Source of the DNA: Chryseosolibacter sp964563295
GTDB taxonomy: Bacteria; Bacteroidota; Bacteroidia; Cytophagales; Cyclobacteriaceae
Reading direction: 5' to 3'
DNA length: 24,901 nt
Assembly (NCBI GenBank): GCA_964563295.1
Contig: CAZLWX010000053.1
Coordinates: forward strand, 1 to 24,901
Shown here: in pieces, positions 1 through 7,948 of the stretch
How the letters are laid out: every line of letters starts with the position of its first letter
Numbering within the stretch: the stretch's first letter is position 1
The notes under the pieces: model-generated
Database searches by the model: none
Told to the model about the DNA's origin: nothing
Seen by the model: only the letters and a program-made list of their open reading frames with translations
Made by a program: the position numbers and the translations under genes

Positions 1-1
1 A

Positions 2-259
2 CTGATTTTCGTGCCGTTTTTTGCGACGGGAGCTGTTGTGTTCGGGTTCCTACAGACTCTATTACTAGGAAACGGAATCTTGAGCGATTATTGGATAATG
101 GGTTCACCAATGATCGTGACATTTTGGTTCCTTTTTTCATTGTTAGTCCTGGTGGTCACCGGCAATTCACTGCAAACATTGCTTCAGCCTGCTAGTGCCT
201 CCGACCAGAAACGTGCGTTGACGACCAGTCGGCAGCCAACTGAACACCCGGAAGGATGA
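2..259 (+). CDS. C-terminal part of an unidentified membrane protein (5' truncated)
   Basis: The frame is open from the left edge of the window to a TGA at 257-259, so the gene probably begins outside. A GTG at 11 is only the first possible start codon inside the window. About 85 residues are visible, with two hydrophobic stretches (roughly the first 20 residues, and the segment around IVTFWFLFSLLVLVV), followed by a polar, Gln/Ser/Thr-rich tail of about 30 residues. This suggests a polytopic membrane protein with a soluble C-terminus. I do not recognise the family and assign no function. It lies 59 bp upstream of the exported protein at 319 on the same strand, but the conserved block before that gene suggests separate transcription. 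Confidence 0.45.
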   Translation: MIFVPFFATGAVVFGFLQTLLLGNGILSDYWIMGSPMIVTFWFLFSLLVLVVTGNSLQTLLQPASASDQKRALTTSRQPTEHPEG

Positions 260-270
260 CCATCAGGCGG

Positions 271-318
271 GAGAGCGTTCATTCTGGACTTTAACAGCGA
301 TAAGTTCTACATTCGTCC
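271..318 (+). promoter_or_regulatory. upstream block shared with the amidase gene, copy 1
   Basis: The 41 bases ending in the ATG at 319 align without gaps with the 41 bases ending in the ATG at 1507, and by eye 30 of 41 are identical. The best part is TCTGGACTTTAA (283-294), then three variable bases and CGATA. The spacing to ATG is 24 nt in both copies. A weaker GAGnnTnCA match extends it upstream. It may be a promoter or operator shared by the two genes, but it does not fit the TAnnTTTG -7 consensus well. Confidence 0.4.
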
Positions 319-1428
319 ATGCGGTCTTTGCGCGATCATGTTGAAGCCATGAGGTTGAAGATATTTTTGTTGCTTGCCTTTTTTGTTGGAGAAGGCACGG
401 TTACAGCACAGGTTGCGAGATTCATTGAGGCCAAGGTTGTGAATGCCGATGATGGCCAGCCCGTCTCGTTTGCCAGTATCAGCCTCGAAGGGTCGGAAAT
501 CGGAACGGCGGCCGACATGAATGGGACATTTTTTTTGAAACTGGATTCGCCGGATGCGCGGGGTGCTATCAGGGTGTCGTGTATTGGCTTTAAGTCGCGG
601 TCAGTATCGATCGATTCCATTCCGGACGATGGCCTGATCTCGCTGACGCCGGAAATTGAATTGTTGAAGGAAGTTGTCATCGAAGCTGAAGCGCTCACTG
701 GCGCGGAGGTCTTGAAGCGGGCCATCGATAGTATTCCTGTGAATTATAATCAGTATGCCTTTAACATGGAATTCTATTCGGTGATAGAAACACGAGACAC
801 CGTGGCGGATCGAACATTCAAACTGGAAACGATATTTGAGAGCTACCACGACGGATACAGGCCGGGTTCAAAGAAGGTTTACAGAATTGTGCAAAAAAGA
901 GAAAGTGGTGAATATTTCCTGCCTGACAATACCCAGGGTATGAGCCAGTGGCCGATCTACGAAATAGCCGCGAACGAAATATTCAGTAATCAGACCCCCT
1001 ACCAGATCTTCAATCTCGACAGTTTCGAGAAAATTCACCCCCAATTGACTGGCGTTGAGCTCTATGATGGTGATACGGTCTTTGTTGTGACCTACCGATA
1101 CCTTGGTCCCGGGACGCTTTACATTTCCTCCAGCGACTTTGCCATTCTCAAACACATCACGCACAGTTCAGGAAGAGGCTACGAGAATCGGTCGGAGATT
1201 ATTTTCAAAAAGCAAGAAGGAAAATACTACCCGTATGTGGCGTACGGCGATTATCTTCACCGTCACAAGGTGGATGGAAAGAATCAGTTCGTGAAAGTCA
1301 CCAACCGGACGACTCTCAGGAGGATCAGGACGTGGAATGTGGATGCCTTTGATCACCGGCAAGAGTTGTTGTTTCCGAAAAATGTGGCTTATGACCGGGA
1401 TTGGTGGAGGGAAAATTTTCCGGAGTAA
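319..1428 (+). CDS. exported protein with N-terminal carboxypeptidase-regulatory-like domain
   Basis: The 369-residue product has a hydrophobic export signal (about residues 11-30, ending in VTAQ). Residues about 37-110 look like a CarboxypepD_reg-like beta-sandwich: a VVNADDGQPVSFASISLEG start, a GTAADMNGTFFLKL turn, and an IRVSCIGFKS strand. In Bacteroidota this domain is common at the N-terminus of outer-membrane and TonB-linked proteins, but the rest here (about 250 residues, rich in Tyr, Phe and Arg) is too short for a TonB barrel. It most resembles the family's uncharacterised periplasmic or outer-membrane proteins. The ATG at 349 would give a tighter signal peptide (MRLKIFLLLAFF). I keep 319 because the upstream block is spaced identically to that of the amidase. 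The substrate is unknown. Confidence 0.72.
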   Translation: MRSLRDHVEAMRLKIFLLLAFFVGEGTVTAQVARFIEAKVVNADDGQPVSFASISLEGSEIGTAADMNGTFFLKLDSPDARGAIRVSCIGFKSRSVSIDSIPDDGLISLTPEIELLKEVVIEAEALTGAEVLKRAIDSIPVNYNQYAFNMEFYSVIETRDTVADRTFKLETIFESYHDGYRPGSKKVYRIVQKRESGEYFLPDNTQGMSQWPIYEIAANEIFSNQTPYQIFNLDSFEKIHPQLTGVELYDGDTVFVVTYRYLGPGTLYISSSDFAILKHITHSSGRGYENRSEIIFKKQEGKYYPYVAYGDYLHRHKVDGKNQFVKVTNRTTLRRIRTWNVDAFDHRQELLFPKNVAYDRDWWRENFPE

Positions 1429-1460
1429 AAGTTTCCGGCTATGGTTGCGTTTGCCTCCGT

Positions 1461-1506
1461 GAGTATGCACTCTGGACTTTAATGACGATATCATTTACTT
1501 TCGGCA
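1461..1506 (+). promoter_or_regulatory. upstream block shared with the gene at 319, copy 2
   Basis: This is the second copy of the pre-ATG block: TCTGGACTTTAA at 1471-1482, then CGATA, then ATG at 1507, with the same 24-nt spacing as the copy at 283-318. An eight-base CGATCATG also follows within the first 30 coding bases of both genes (333-340 and 1525-1532), offset by four bases, so the similarity may run past the start codon. Its function is inferred only from this repetition. Confidence 0.4.
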
Positions 1507-3042
1507 ATGAACAGGATAATAATTCGATCATGCATCATTGCTTGTCTAGCCACCGCCTCAGGATGTGACGCTAGTAAGAGGAGTACCTTGCCAGATGTGA
1601 CGGAACTCACCATTCGTCAGATTCACGAGGCATTTCGCGAAGGCAAATTTACAAGCGCTGACCTCGTAAAAGCCTATCTCGACCGAATCGATCACCTTGA
1701 CGGCGATATCAATTCCATTTCCCAGGTCAATGAACGCGCCCTGGAAGTTGCAGAACAGCTTGATCGGGAGTTTAAGTCGACGAATGTGTTGAGACCGCTT
1801 CACGGGATACCTATTATCGTGAAGGACAATATCAACACCAAAGGTCTTCCAACGACCGCGGGTTCAAGGGCCCTCGCCAGCTATTACCCCGAGAATGATG
1901 CCTTCATCATCAAAAGGCTTGTTGATGCAGGAGCGATCATACTGGCCAAGTCGAATATGGCCGAATGGGCATTTAGTCCTATGCATACGGAAAGCACAAC
2001 AGTTGGCACGACGCGGAATCCTTATGATCTCACGCGAGTGCCTGCGGGGTCAAGTGGCGGGACCGGTGCGGCGATCGCCGCAAACTTTGGAAGTGTGGGT
2101 CTGGGAACGGACACAGGAAACTCCATTCGCGGACCCTCATCGCACAACTGCCTGGTTGGATTTAGAACGACGCTTGGGTTGGTCAGCCGGGCAGGTATTG
2201 TGCCGCTCTATCTTCGCAATGATGTGGTGGGCCCAATGTGCAGAACGGTGGAGGATGCAACACGTGTACTGGAGGTGATCGCTGGATATGACCCAGACGA
2301 TTCGATCACCGCCCATTCCAATGGCAAGACAGCCAGGTATTCTGATTTTCTGATCAGCGATGGGCTGAAGGGTGCCCGAATCGGTGTGCTCCGCGAGTTG
2401 AGCGAAGATAACCCACATCCCGATATGAAGATCTTGTTTGACCAGGCCGTCGCAGACCTCGATAGCCTGGGTGCGACGATCGTTGATCCGTTTGTTGTGC
2501 CAGGATTCGCCGAACTTAGGAAGAATCACTGGTGCGCTGATTTCCGGAAAGACCTGGAATCCTTTCTTCGCGAATACGTGAAAGATGATCGTGTTAGGAC
2601 GCTGGAAGATGTCATTAGGATTGGAACCAACTCATCGTACACGGAAAAACGGATACAAGCATTTGCTGCCAATAGCGGCCGTTGGAACCTGCCCGAAGTG
2701 CCCTGTGGGGATGCGTACTCGGATCCCATGCGGATTGCGTTTCGTGAAGCAATCGAACATGCGATGGATTCGTTGCACTTGGATGCGATAGTTTATCCGT
2801 CATGGAATCAGCCACCGGCGCGGATAGATTTTTTCCAGGAGGAATACAAAGGTGACAACAACCAGGTAATAGCGCCTCATACGGGTCAGCCCGCGTTTAC
2901 CGTTCCGATGGGAAGCTCAGGAGGCGGTCTTCCGGTTGGCATACAATTCCTCGGCAGAATGTTCAGCGAAACGACGCTGATCCGCCTTGCGTACGGCTAT
3001 GAGCAAGGCACGAAGCATCGTGTACCGCCGCCCCTGGATTGA
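1507..3042 (+). CDS. amidase-signature family hydrolase, predicted lipoprotein
   Basis: A 511-residue enzyme of the amidase signature family, which hydrolyses amide bonds by a Ser-cisSer-Lys mechanism. The catalytic set is visible: Lys106 (IIVKDNIN), cis-Ser182 (AGSSGG) and nucleophile Ser206 (GTDTGNSIRGPSS). The spacings of 76 and 24 residues fit those of fatty acid amide hydrolase (75 and 24). The usual TGGSIR is TGNSIR here. The N-terminus is a short hydrophobic signal ending in TASGC (Cys20), so the protein is probably lipid-anchored in the periplasm or outer membrane. That argues against a role as GatA in tRNA amidation, and no gatB/C lies beside it. The substrate cannot be read from sequence. 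It converges on the his operon with 28 bp between stops. Confidence 0.88.
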   Translation: MNRIIIRSCIIACLATASGCDASKRSTLPDVTELTIRQIHEAFREGKFTSADLVKAYLDRIDHLDGDINSISQVNERALEVAEQLDREFKSTNVLRPLHGIPIIVKDNINTKGLPTTAGSRALASYYPENDAFIIKRLVDAGAIILAKSNMAEWAFSPMHTESTTVGTTRNPYDLTRVPAGSSGGTGAAIAANFGSVGLGTDTGNSIRGPSSHNCLVGFRTTLGLVSRAGIVPLYLRNDVVGPMCRTVEDATRVLEVIAGYDPDDSITAHSNGKTARYSDFLISDGLKGARIGVLRELSEDNPHPDMKILFDQAVADLDSLGATIVDPFVVPGFAELRKNHWCADFRKDLESFLREYVKDDRVRTLEDVIRIGTNSSYTEKRIQAFAANSGRWNLPEVPCGDAYSDPMRIAFREAIEHAMDSLHLDAIVYPSWNQPPARIDFFQEEYKGDNNQVIAPHTGQPAFTVPMGSSGGGLPVGIQFLGRMFSETTLIRLAYGYEQGTKHRVPPPLD

Positions 3043-3070
3043 TCAGCGGCAATTTGTCGCGCTTCCTGAA

Positions 3071-3691
3071 CTATACGTGATGTGTTTGAGAATGCCTCCC
3101 TTCATGACGCTTCCGCAGCACTTCTATGACTTCATCCAGCGTGTGATTTTTCTCCGCGAGTAGTACGAGATAATGGAACATCAGGTCAGCGGCCTCGTCC
3201 AGGAATCGGGTGGGATTGTCGTCTTTAGCCTCGATCACAAGTTCCGTAGCCTCCTCGCCAACCTTCTGTGCAATCTTGTTGATGCCTGCTGCAAATAGCT
3301 CGCTAGTGTAGGAGCCTTGTTTCGGATTTCGCTTGCGGTCTTTGATGATTTGTTCCAGTGTCGCCAGATTCCAATCCTTGTTCTGTTCATCAAAACATGT
3401 ATCCGCTCCCGTATGACACACGGGGCCCGTAGGGTTCGCTTTCGCAAGCAGTGTGTCCCCATCGCAGTCTACCCGGATGTCCACTAACTCCAGGAAGTTT
3501 CCTGAGGTTTCCCCCTTTGTCCAAAGCCTGTTCTTGCTTCGGCTAAAGAAGGTCAGTCGTTTTTCAGCAACGGTCTTTTCGTAGGCCTCCCTGTTCATGT
3601 AACCTAGCATGAGCACGCGGTTGGTATTCGCATCCTGCACGATGCAGGGGATCAACTTGTTCTTGGTAAAATCAGGAGTGCTATTGTTCAT
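3071..3691 (-). CDS. hisIE: bifunctional phosphoribosyl-AMP cyclohydrolase / phosphoribosyl-ATP pyrophosphatase
   Basis: A fusion of HisI and HisE, catalysing steps 3 and 2 of histidine synthesis in the cytoplasm. Residues about 1-108 are the cyclohydrolase, with the metal cluster DCDGD (Asp75, Cys76, Asp77, Asp79) and the zinc cysteines Cys92 and Cys99 in CHTGADTC. Residues about 109-206 are the MazG-like pyrophosphohydrolase, with GEEATELVIEAK (146-156) and EAADLMFH (166-173). The length of 206 residues is normal for the fused form. It is the last gene of the operon, starting 6 bp after the hisF stop. I see no convincing terminator in the 28 bp separating it from the convergent amidase gene. 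Confidence 0.97.
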   Translation of the reverse strand: MNNSTPDFTKNKLIPCIVQDANTNRVLMLGYMNREAYEKTVAEKRLTFFSRSKNRLWTKGETSGNFLELVDIRVDCDGDTLLAKANPTGPVCHTGADTCFDEQNKDWNLATLEQIIKDRKRNPKQGSYTSELFAAGINKIAQKVGEEATELVIEAKDDNPTRFLDEAADLMFHYLVLLAEKNHTLDEVIEVLRKRHEGRHSQTHHV

Positions 3692-3697
3692 GTCTTG

Positions 3698-4453
3698 TTA
3701 TTTTCTGATTGCCAATCCATGTTGCGATAGATATGATTTAAGGTCCGGGATCCTGATCTCACCAAAGTGAAAAATACTGGCTGCAAGGGCGGCGTCTGCT
3801 CCCCCCAGCGTGAATACCTCCAGGAAATGTTCGGGCACGCCCGCGCCACCCGATGCAATGACCGGTATCTGAAGCAGCGAATGAAGCTTTGACAATGCAT
3901 CAACAGCAAAACCGTTTCTGGTGCCATCGTGATCCATACTGGTAAAAAGGACTTCGCCGGCGCCGCGCTCCTGACCTTGCTTTGCCCACGAAAAGAGTTT
4001 CTTCTCGGTGATGCGTTTGCCTCCATGAGTGTGGACCATCCAATGATTACCCGATTTTTTTGCGTCGATTGCCAGCACAATACATTGCGAACCGAATTCC
4101 GCCGCCAGCTGATCTATCAACGATGGATTCTGCACAGCAGCCGAGTTGATACTTACCTTATCAGCACCTGACTCGAGCAGCGGACCGACATCGCCGACTG
4201 AATGAATTCCACCACCGACGGTAAAAGGAATGTTAATTGTCCGCGCCACGTTCTTCACAAGAGACGTCAATGTCTTGCGCTGTTCATCGGTTGCCGAGAT
4301 ATCGAGGAGAACAAGCTCATCGGCACCCTGAGCGGCATAAGCTGCTGCGAGTTCAACGGGATCGCCGGCATCACGTAGGTTGACAAAGTTCACGCCCTTG
4401 ACGGTACGTCCATCTTTGATATCCAGGCAGGGTATAATACGACGTGTCAGCAT
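3698..4453 (-). CDS. hisF: imidazole glycerol phosphate synthase, cyclase subunit
   Basis: The 251-residue (beta/alpha)8 barrel subunit of IGP synthase. It joins ammonia from HisH to PRFAR, giving IGP and AICAR. The two catalytic aspartates are in place: Asp11 (IIPCLDIKDGRTVKG) and Asp130 (IVLAIDAKK). Phosphate-binding loops are visible at TVGGGI (78-83) and near the C-terminus at IASGGAG. The start overlaps the hisA stop by one base (TAATG), which indicates translational coupling. Length and motifs are ordinary for the family. Confidence 0.97.
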   Translation of the reverse strand: MLTRRIIPCLDIKDGRTVKGVNFVNLRDAGDPVELAAAYAAQGADELVLLDISATDEQRKTLTSLVKNVARTINIPFTVGGGIHSVGDVGPLLESGADKVSINSAAVQNPSLIDQLAAEFGSQCIVLAIDAKKSGNHWMVHTHGGKRITEKKLFSWAKQGQERGAGEVLFTSMDHDGTRNGFAVDALSKLHSLLQIPVIASGGAGVPEHFLEVFTLGGADAALAASIFHFGEIRIPDLKSYLSQHGLAIRK

Positions 4454-5175
4454 TATTTTTTTCGATACGATGCCAATTCTGCAAGAGGGATCTTATTCTC
4501 ATAAATGGCTTTTCCGACAATTGCGCCGTGAAGTCCGGCTTGTTCAAGTTTGACCAGATCGTCCATTGTGGAGATCCCGCCGCTGGCAGTCAGCAACACC
4601 GTTGGAAACATTTCATGGATCTTCTTGTATAACGCCAGGTTAGGCCCACTAAGGGTTCCGTCAACTGCTATATCTGTGCAAGTCACATACTGAATGCCGC
4701 GGCGTTGGTAGTCGCCGATGAAGTCCAGCACTGATACAGCGGAACTCTGCTGCCAACCGTGAGCCTGAATCATTTCTGCCTTTACGTCCGCGCTAAGAAT
4801 GATTCTTTCCTGTCCACACTGCGCAATCCATTCGCCGACCAGCGAAGGATCTTTTACGGCCACGCTTCCGATATTCACTTGTTGGATTCCCGCATCGAGC
4901 AATCTGCGGATGTCTGCCAGCGTCTTAACCCCGCCGCCGAAGTCAACGGCCAGTGACGTTCCGGCCGCGATGCTTTCAATAACCTTCCAATTAATCACCA
5001 CTCCCGACTTTGCTCCATCGAGGTCTACGAGGTGCAGGTGCGAAAGTCCTGCATCTTCGAAGGTTTTCGCAACGGCAAGAGGATCGTGGCTGTAAACCGT
5101 GGTGGCTGCAAAGTCACCCTGCGTGAGTCGCACGCATTTGCCGTCGATAATATCAATTGCAGGGATCACGATCAT
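4453..5175 (-). CDS. hisA: ProFAR isomerase
   Basis: A 240-residue (beta/alpha)8 barrel isomerase that converts ProFAR to PRFAR by an Amadori rearrangement. The general acid/base aspartates are Asp8 (IPAIDIIDGKCVRL) and Asp130 (IILSADVK). The phosphate loops DFGGGVKT (78-85) and ASGGIST near the C-terminus are present. It is homologous to HisF, as both barrels come from an old duplication. It overlaps hisH by four bases (ATGA) upstream and hisF by one base downstream. Confidence 0.97.
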   Translation of the reverse strand: MIVIPAIDIIDGKCVRLTQGDFAATTVYSHDPLAVAKTFEDAGLSHLHLVDLDGAKSGVVINWKVIESIAAGTSLAVDFGGGVKTLADIRRLLDAGIQQVNIGSVAVKDPSLVGEWIAQCGQERIILSADVKAEMIQAHGWQQSSAVSVLDFIGDYQRRGIQYVTCTDIAVDGTLSGPNLALYKKIHEMFPTVLLTASGGISTMDDLVKLEQAGLHGAIVGKAIYENKIPLAELASYRKK

Positions 5176-5756
5176 AGATCAAGGAAACTTTTAATGACCG
5201 CGGCTCCGGGGGCCGCCGACTTTTCAGGGTGAAATTGCACCGCATAGAAGTTGTCGTGATGCATAATCGCGCTGAAAGGGTTGATGTAATCGGTGACGGC
5301 TGATGTATGCGGCCCCACCGGCACGTAGTAGCTGTGCACAAAGTATACATTGGCTCCATCCAGTCCCGGGTCAGGCCAGCTGCCGGTCAACGATAGCTGA
5401 TTCCATCCGATATGGGGCACTTTCCGATCCCCGGAAGGGATAAAACGTTTAACCTCGGCGTCGAATATGCCAAGACATTCCGTGTCGTTCTCTTCCGAAT
5501 GGCGGCATAGCAACTGCATTCCCAGGCAGATGCCAAGGACAGGCTGCCGGAAGTCACGAATTAGTTGATCCAATTTTCGCGCGCGAAGGTAGGCCATCGT
5601 CGTGCTGGCTTCACCAACTCCAGGAAAGATTACTTTGTCGGCCCGTGCAATCTCATGCGGGTCGTCGGAGACTACGAAATCGATTGCCAGTCGTTCCAGA
5701 GCAAAGGCGACAGATTGAATATTTCCAGCGTTATATTTTATTATGGCAACTTGCAT
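5172..5756 (-). CDS. hisH: imidazole glycerol phosphate synthase, glutaminase subunit
   Basis: A class I glutamine amidotransferase of 194 residues that supplies ammonia to HisF. The catalytic triad is visible: nucleophile Cys77 in GICLGMQLL, and His176 with Glu178 in VQFHPEKS. The PGVGEA loop (45-50) is the oxyanion-strand region. The stop overlaps the hisA start (ATGA). It is separated from hisB by about 30 bp, the largest gap inside this operon, with no obvious internal promoter. Confidence 0.96.
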   Translation of the reverse strand: MQVAIIKYNAGNIQSVAFALERLAIDFVVSDDPHEIARADKVIFPGVGEASTTMAYLRARKLDQLIRDFRQPVLGICLGMQLLCRHSEENDTECLGIFDAEVKRFIPSGDRKVPHIGWNQLSLTGSWPDPGLDGANVYFVHSYYVPVGPHTSAVTDYINPFSAIMHHDNFYAVQFHPEKSAAPGAAVIKSFLDL

Positions 5757-5786
5757 GAATATTCATTAGTGCAGCAGGTGACGAAT

Positions 5787-6902
5787 TTATAAAACTCCTT
5801 TCGTGGATGGCAGCGCTGTCCCTTCGCGCTTGATCGCCATCTTCACCGCCCTGCCGAACGACTTGAAGATGGCCTCGATCTTGTGATGTTCGTTCACGCC
5901 TTCAGCGCGAATGTTGAGGTTGCAGCGGGCGCTGTCCGAGAACGACTTGAAAAAATGAAAGAACATCTCGGTAGGCATTTCACCGATCTTCTCGCGCTTG
6001 AAGTCGGCATTCCAGACCAGCCAGGGCCTGCCTCCGAAGTCGACCGCAACCTGCGCCAGGCAATCATCCATCGGCAGGCAGAATCCATATCGTTCGATGC
6101 CGCGCTTGTCACCCAGTGATTTTGCGAAAGCTTCGCCGAGCGTCAGGGCCGTGTCTTCAATAGTGTGATGTTCATCAATGTGTAAGTCGCCTTTTGCATC
6201 GATGGACAAGTCGATTTGTCCGTGTTTCGCCAACTGGTCGAGCATGTGATCAAGAAAACCAAGTCCGGTCGCGATACGCGATCGTCCCTCGCCATCGAGA
6301 TTGATCTCGACACGGATTTCGGTTTCGTTGGTTTTCCGGGTGACCACGGCGGAACGGGAAGGAGCGGAGAGCTGACGGTAAATGTCGTGCCAGTTACGGG
6401 CGATTAGACAGCAGATCTCCATAAGCCCTTTCTCTTTCAGCTCCTCAGCCAGGCTTCCATCGTTGTAGAGTATGGCTTTGGCTCCGAGCCTTTGCGCCAT
6501 GATGACATCGGTGATGCGGTCCCCGATGACATATGAGTTCGCGAGGTCGTATTCGCCGGTTGTATATTGGGTGAGCATAGCGATACCAGGTTTGCGGGTG
6601 TCTTTGCTCTCGTGCGGAAACGAACGGTCGATAAAAACGTTCTGAAAGACAATGCCCTCGCTTGCCAGTGCTTTAATCATCATGTTATGCGCCGGCCAGA
6701 ACGCTTCCTCGGGGAAGCCCGAGGTTCCAAGGCCATCCTGGTTGGTGACCATGACCAATTCGAATCGCATCTCTCTGGCAATCTTTCCCAACCAGGAAAA
6801 CACACCTGGACTGAACTCGAGCTTGTCAAGACTATCGATCTGTTCGTCTTCGGGTTCGACGATCACCGTTCCATCACGGTCGATAAACAATACTTTTTTC
6901 AT
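5787..6902 (-). CDS. hisB: bifunctional histidinol-phosphatase / imidazoleglycerol-phosphate dehydratase
   Basis: A fused enzyme of 371 residues. The HAD-type phosphatase (about 1-170) has the DxD nucleophile motif at Asp8-Arg9-Asp10 (FIDRDGT) and a late GDRITD motif. The dehydratase (about 185-371) has two metal-binding motifs, DEHHTIED (His245, His246, Glu249) and NEHHKIEA (His339, His340, Glu343). I chose the ATG at 6902 because MKKVLFIDRDGT is the family start and overlaps the hisC stop by four bases (ATGA). The frame stays open upstream to 6977, but that lies inside hisC. The Cys-rich zinc loop of the enterobacterial phosphatase domain is replaced by IDRSFPHESKDTRKP (91-105), retaining His97 but no cysteines. 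Confidence 0.96.
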   Translation of the reverse strand: MKKVLFIDRDGTVIVEPEDEQIDSLDKLEFSPGVFSWLGKIAREMRFELVMVTNQDGLGTSGFPEEAFWPAHNMMIKALASEGIVFQNVFIDRSFPHESKDTRKPGIAMLTQYTTGEYDLANSYVIGDRITDVIMAQRLGAKAILYNDGSLAEELKEKGLMEICCLIARNWHDIYRQLSAPSRSAVVTRKTNETEIRVEINLDGEGRSRIATGLGFLDHMLDQLAKHGQIDLSIDAKGDLHIDEHHTIEDTALTLGEAFAKSLGDKRGIERYGFCLPMDDCLAQVAVDFGGRPWLVWNADFKREKIGEMPTEMFFHFFKSFSDSARCNLNIRAEGVNEHHKIEAIFKSFGRAVKMAIKREGTALPSTKGVL

Positions 6903-7948
6903 AATGTACCGAGCACTTGTATAAGCCTTTGATTTTCTTCGGGCGTTCCCACGGTAATGCGCAGGCAATTGTAGCACAGCGTGACCCGTGACCGATCGCG
7001 AACGACTACCCCTTGATCCATAAGCTGTTGATATACAGAAGTCGCATCCTTCACCCGAACCAGCAGGAAGTTGGCATCGGATGGGAACACCCTGTCGACG
7101 ATCTTCAATGCCCGTAAGGCTTTTGCGAGTTTGTTCCGCTGTGAGAGAATCTCGTCGACCCAGATGTCTTTTCCATAGGCGTTCTCCAGCGCGTCCAGCA
7201 CCAGGTCTTGCGTGCGCGAGTTTATGTTGTACGGATACTTGATCTTGTTGAGTATGGCGATGATTTCGGGAGAAGCATAGCAGGCACCCATGCGCAATCC
7301 AGCCAGGCCCCAGGCTTTGGAAAATGTCTGCAAGACGACCAGGTGGGGAAAACGGGACAATTCCCTGATAAAACTTTTTTCGCGGGTAAAGTCAATATAT
7401 GCTTCATCGACGACGACCAGTCCATAGAAGCGCTTCAGTACCTCAATGATTTTTTCCCGGCTCAGCAGGTTTGACGTCGGGTTGTTTGGACTGCAAAGGA
7501 AAAGCAGTTTGGTCGTGGCATCGAATGTCAAAGGGAATGCATCGAGGTCAAGATCGAAGTCGTGGTTCAGCAGGACTTGTTGAACATTCACGCCGTTGAT
7601 CTCGGCGCAAACGGAGTACATTCCATACGTCGGCTCCGTCACCATGATGGAATCATAATAGGGCTCGCAGAACGCGCGGATGAGCAGGTCGATGGCTTCG
7701 TCGCTGCCATTGCCGAGGAATATCTGCGCTGGATCAACTTTTTTTAATGCCGCCAGCTTTTCCTTGACACGCCGCTGGTGTGGGTCCGGGTATCGGTTGT
7801 AGGGCGATGGGTACGGATTCTCATTGGCGTCGAGGTAGATCTCTGCCTCCCCGCTGAAATCGTCCCGCGCGGATGAATAGGGCTTCAGTGCCAGTATGTT
7901 TTTCCTCACGAGTGAGTTGACATCGATGAAAGACCTGCGCTTTGTCAT
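6899..7948 (-). CDS. hisC: histidinol-phosphate aminotransferase
   Basis: A 349-residue PLP-dependent fold-type I aminotransferase. It transfers the amino group from glutamate to imidazole acetol phosphate. The PLP Schiff-base lysine is Lys211 in TFSKAWGLAGLRMG. The pyridine-nitrogen partner Asp181 is in VVVDEAYIDF, and CSPNNPT (152-158) is the usual cofactor-contacting segment. It overlaps hisD and hisB by four bases each (ATGA at both ends), so translation is probably coupled. Length and motifs are normal. Confidence 0.96.
   Translation of the reverse strand: MTKRRSFIDVNSLVRKNILALKPYSSARDDFSGEAEIYLDANENPYPSPYNRYPDPHQRRVKEKLAALKKVDPAQIFLGNGSDEAIDLLIRAFCEPYYDSIMVTEPTYGMYSVCAEINGVNVQQVLLNHDFDLDLDAFPLTFDATTKLLFLCSPNNPTSNLLSREKIIEVLKRFYGLVVVDEAYIDFTREKSFIRELSRFPHLVVLQTFSKAWGLAGLRMGACYASPEIIAILNKIKYPYNINSRTQDLVLDALENAYGKDIWVDEILSQRNKLAKALRALKIVDRVFPSDANFLLVRVKDATSVYQQLMDQGVVVRDRSRVTLCYNCLRITVGTPEENQRLIQVLGTL

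Noticed and set aside
3043..3070. Bidirectional terminator between the amidase and hisIE
   Set aside because: Only a weak GCG/CGC pairing is present, with no T-run.
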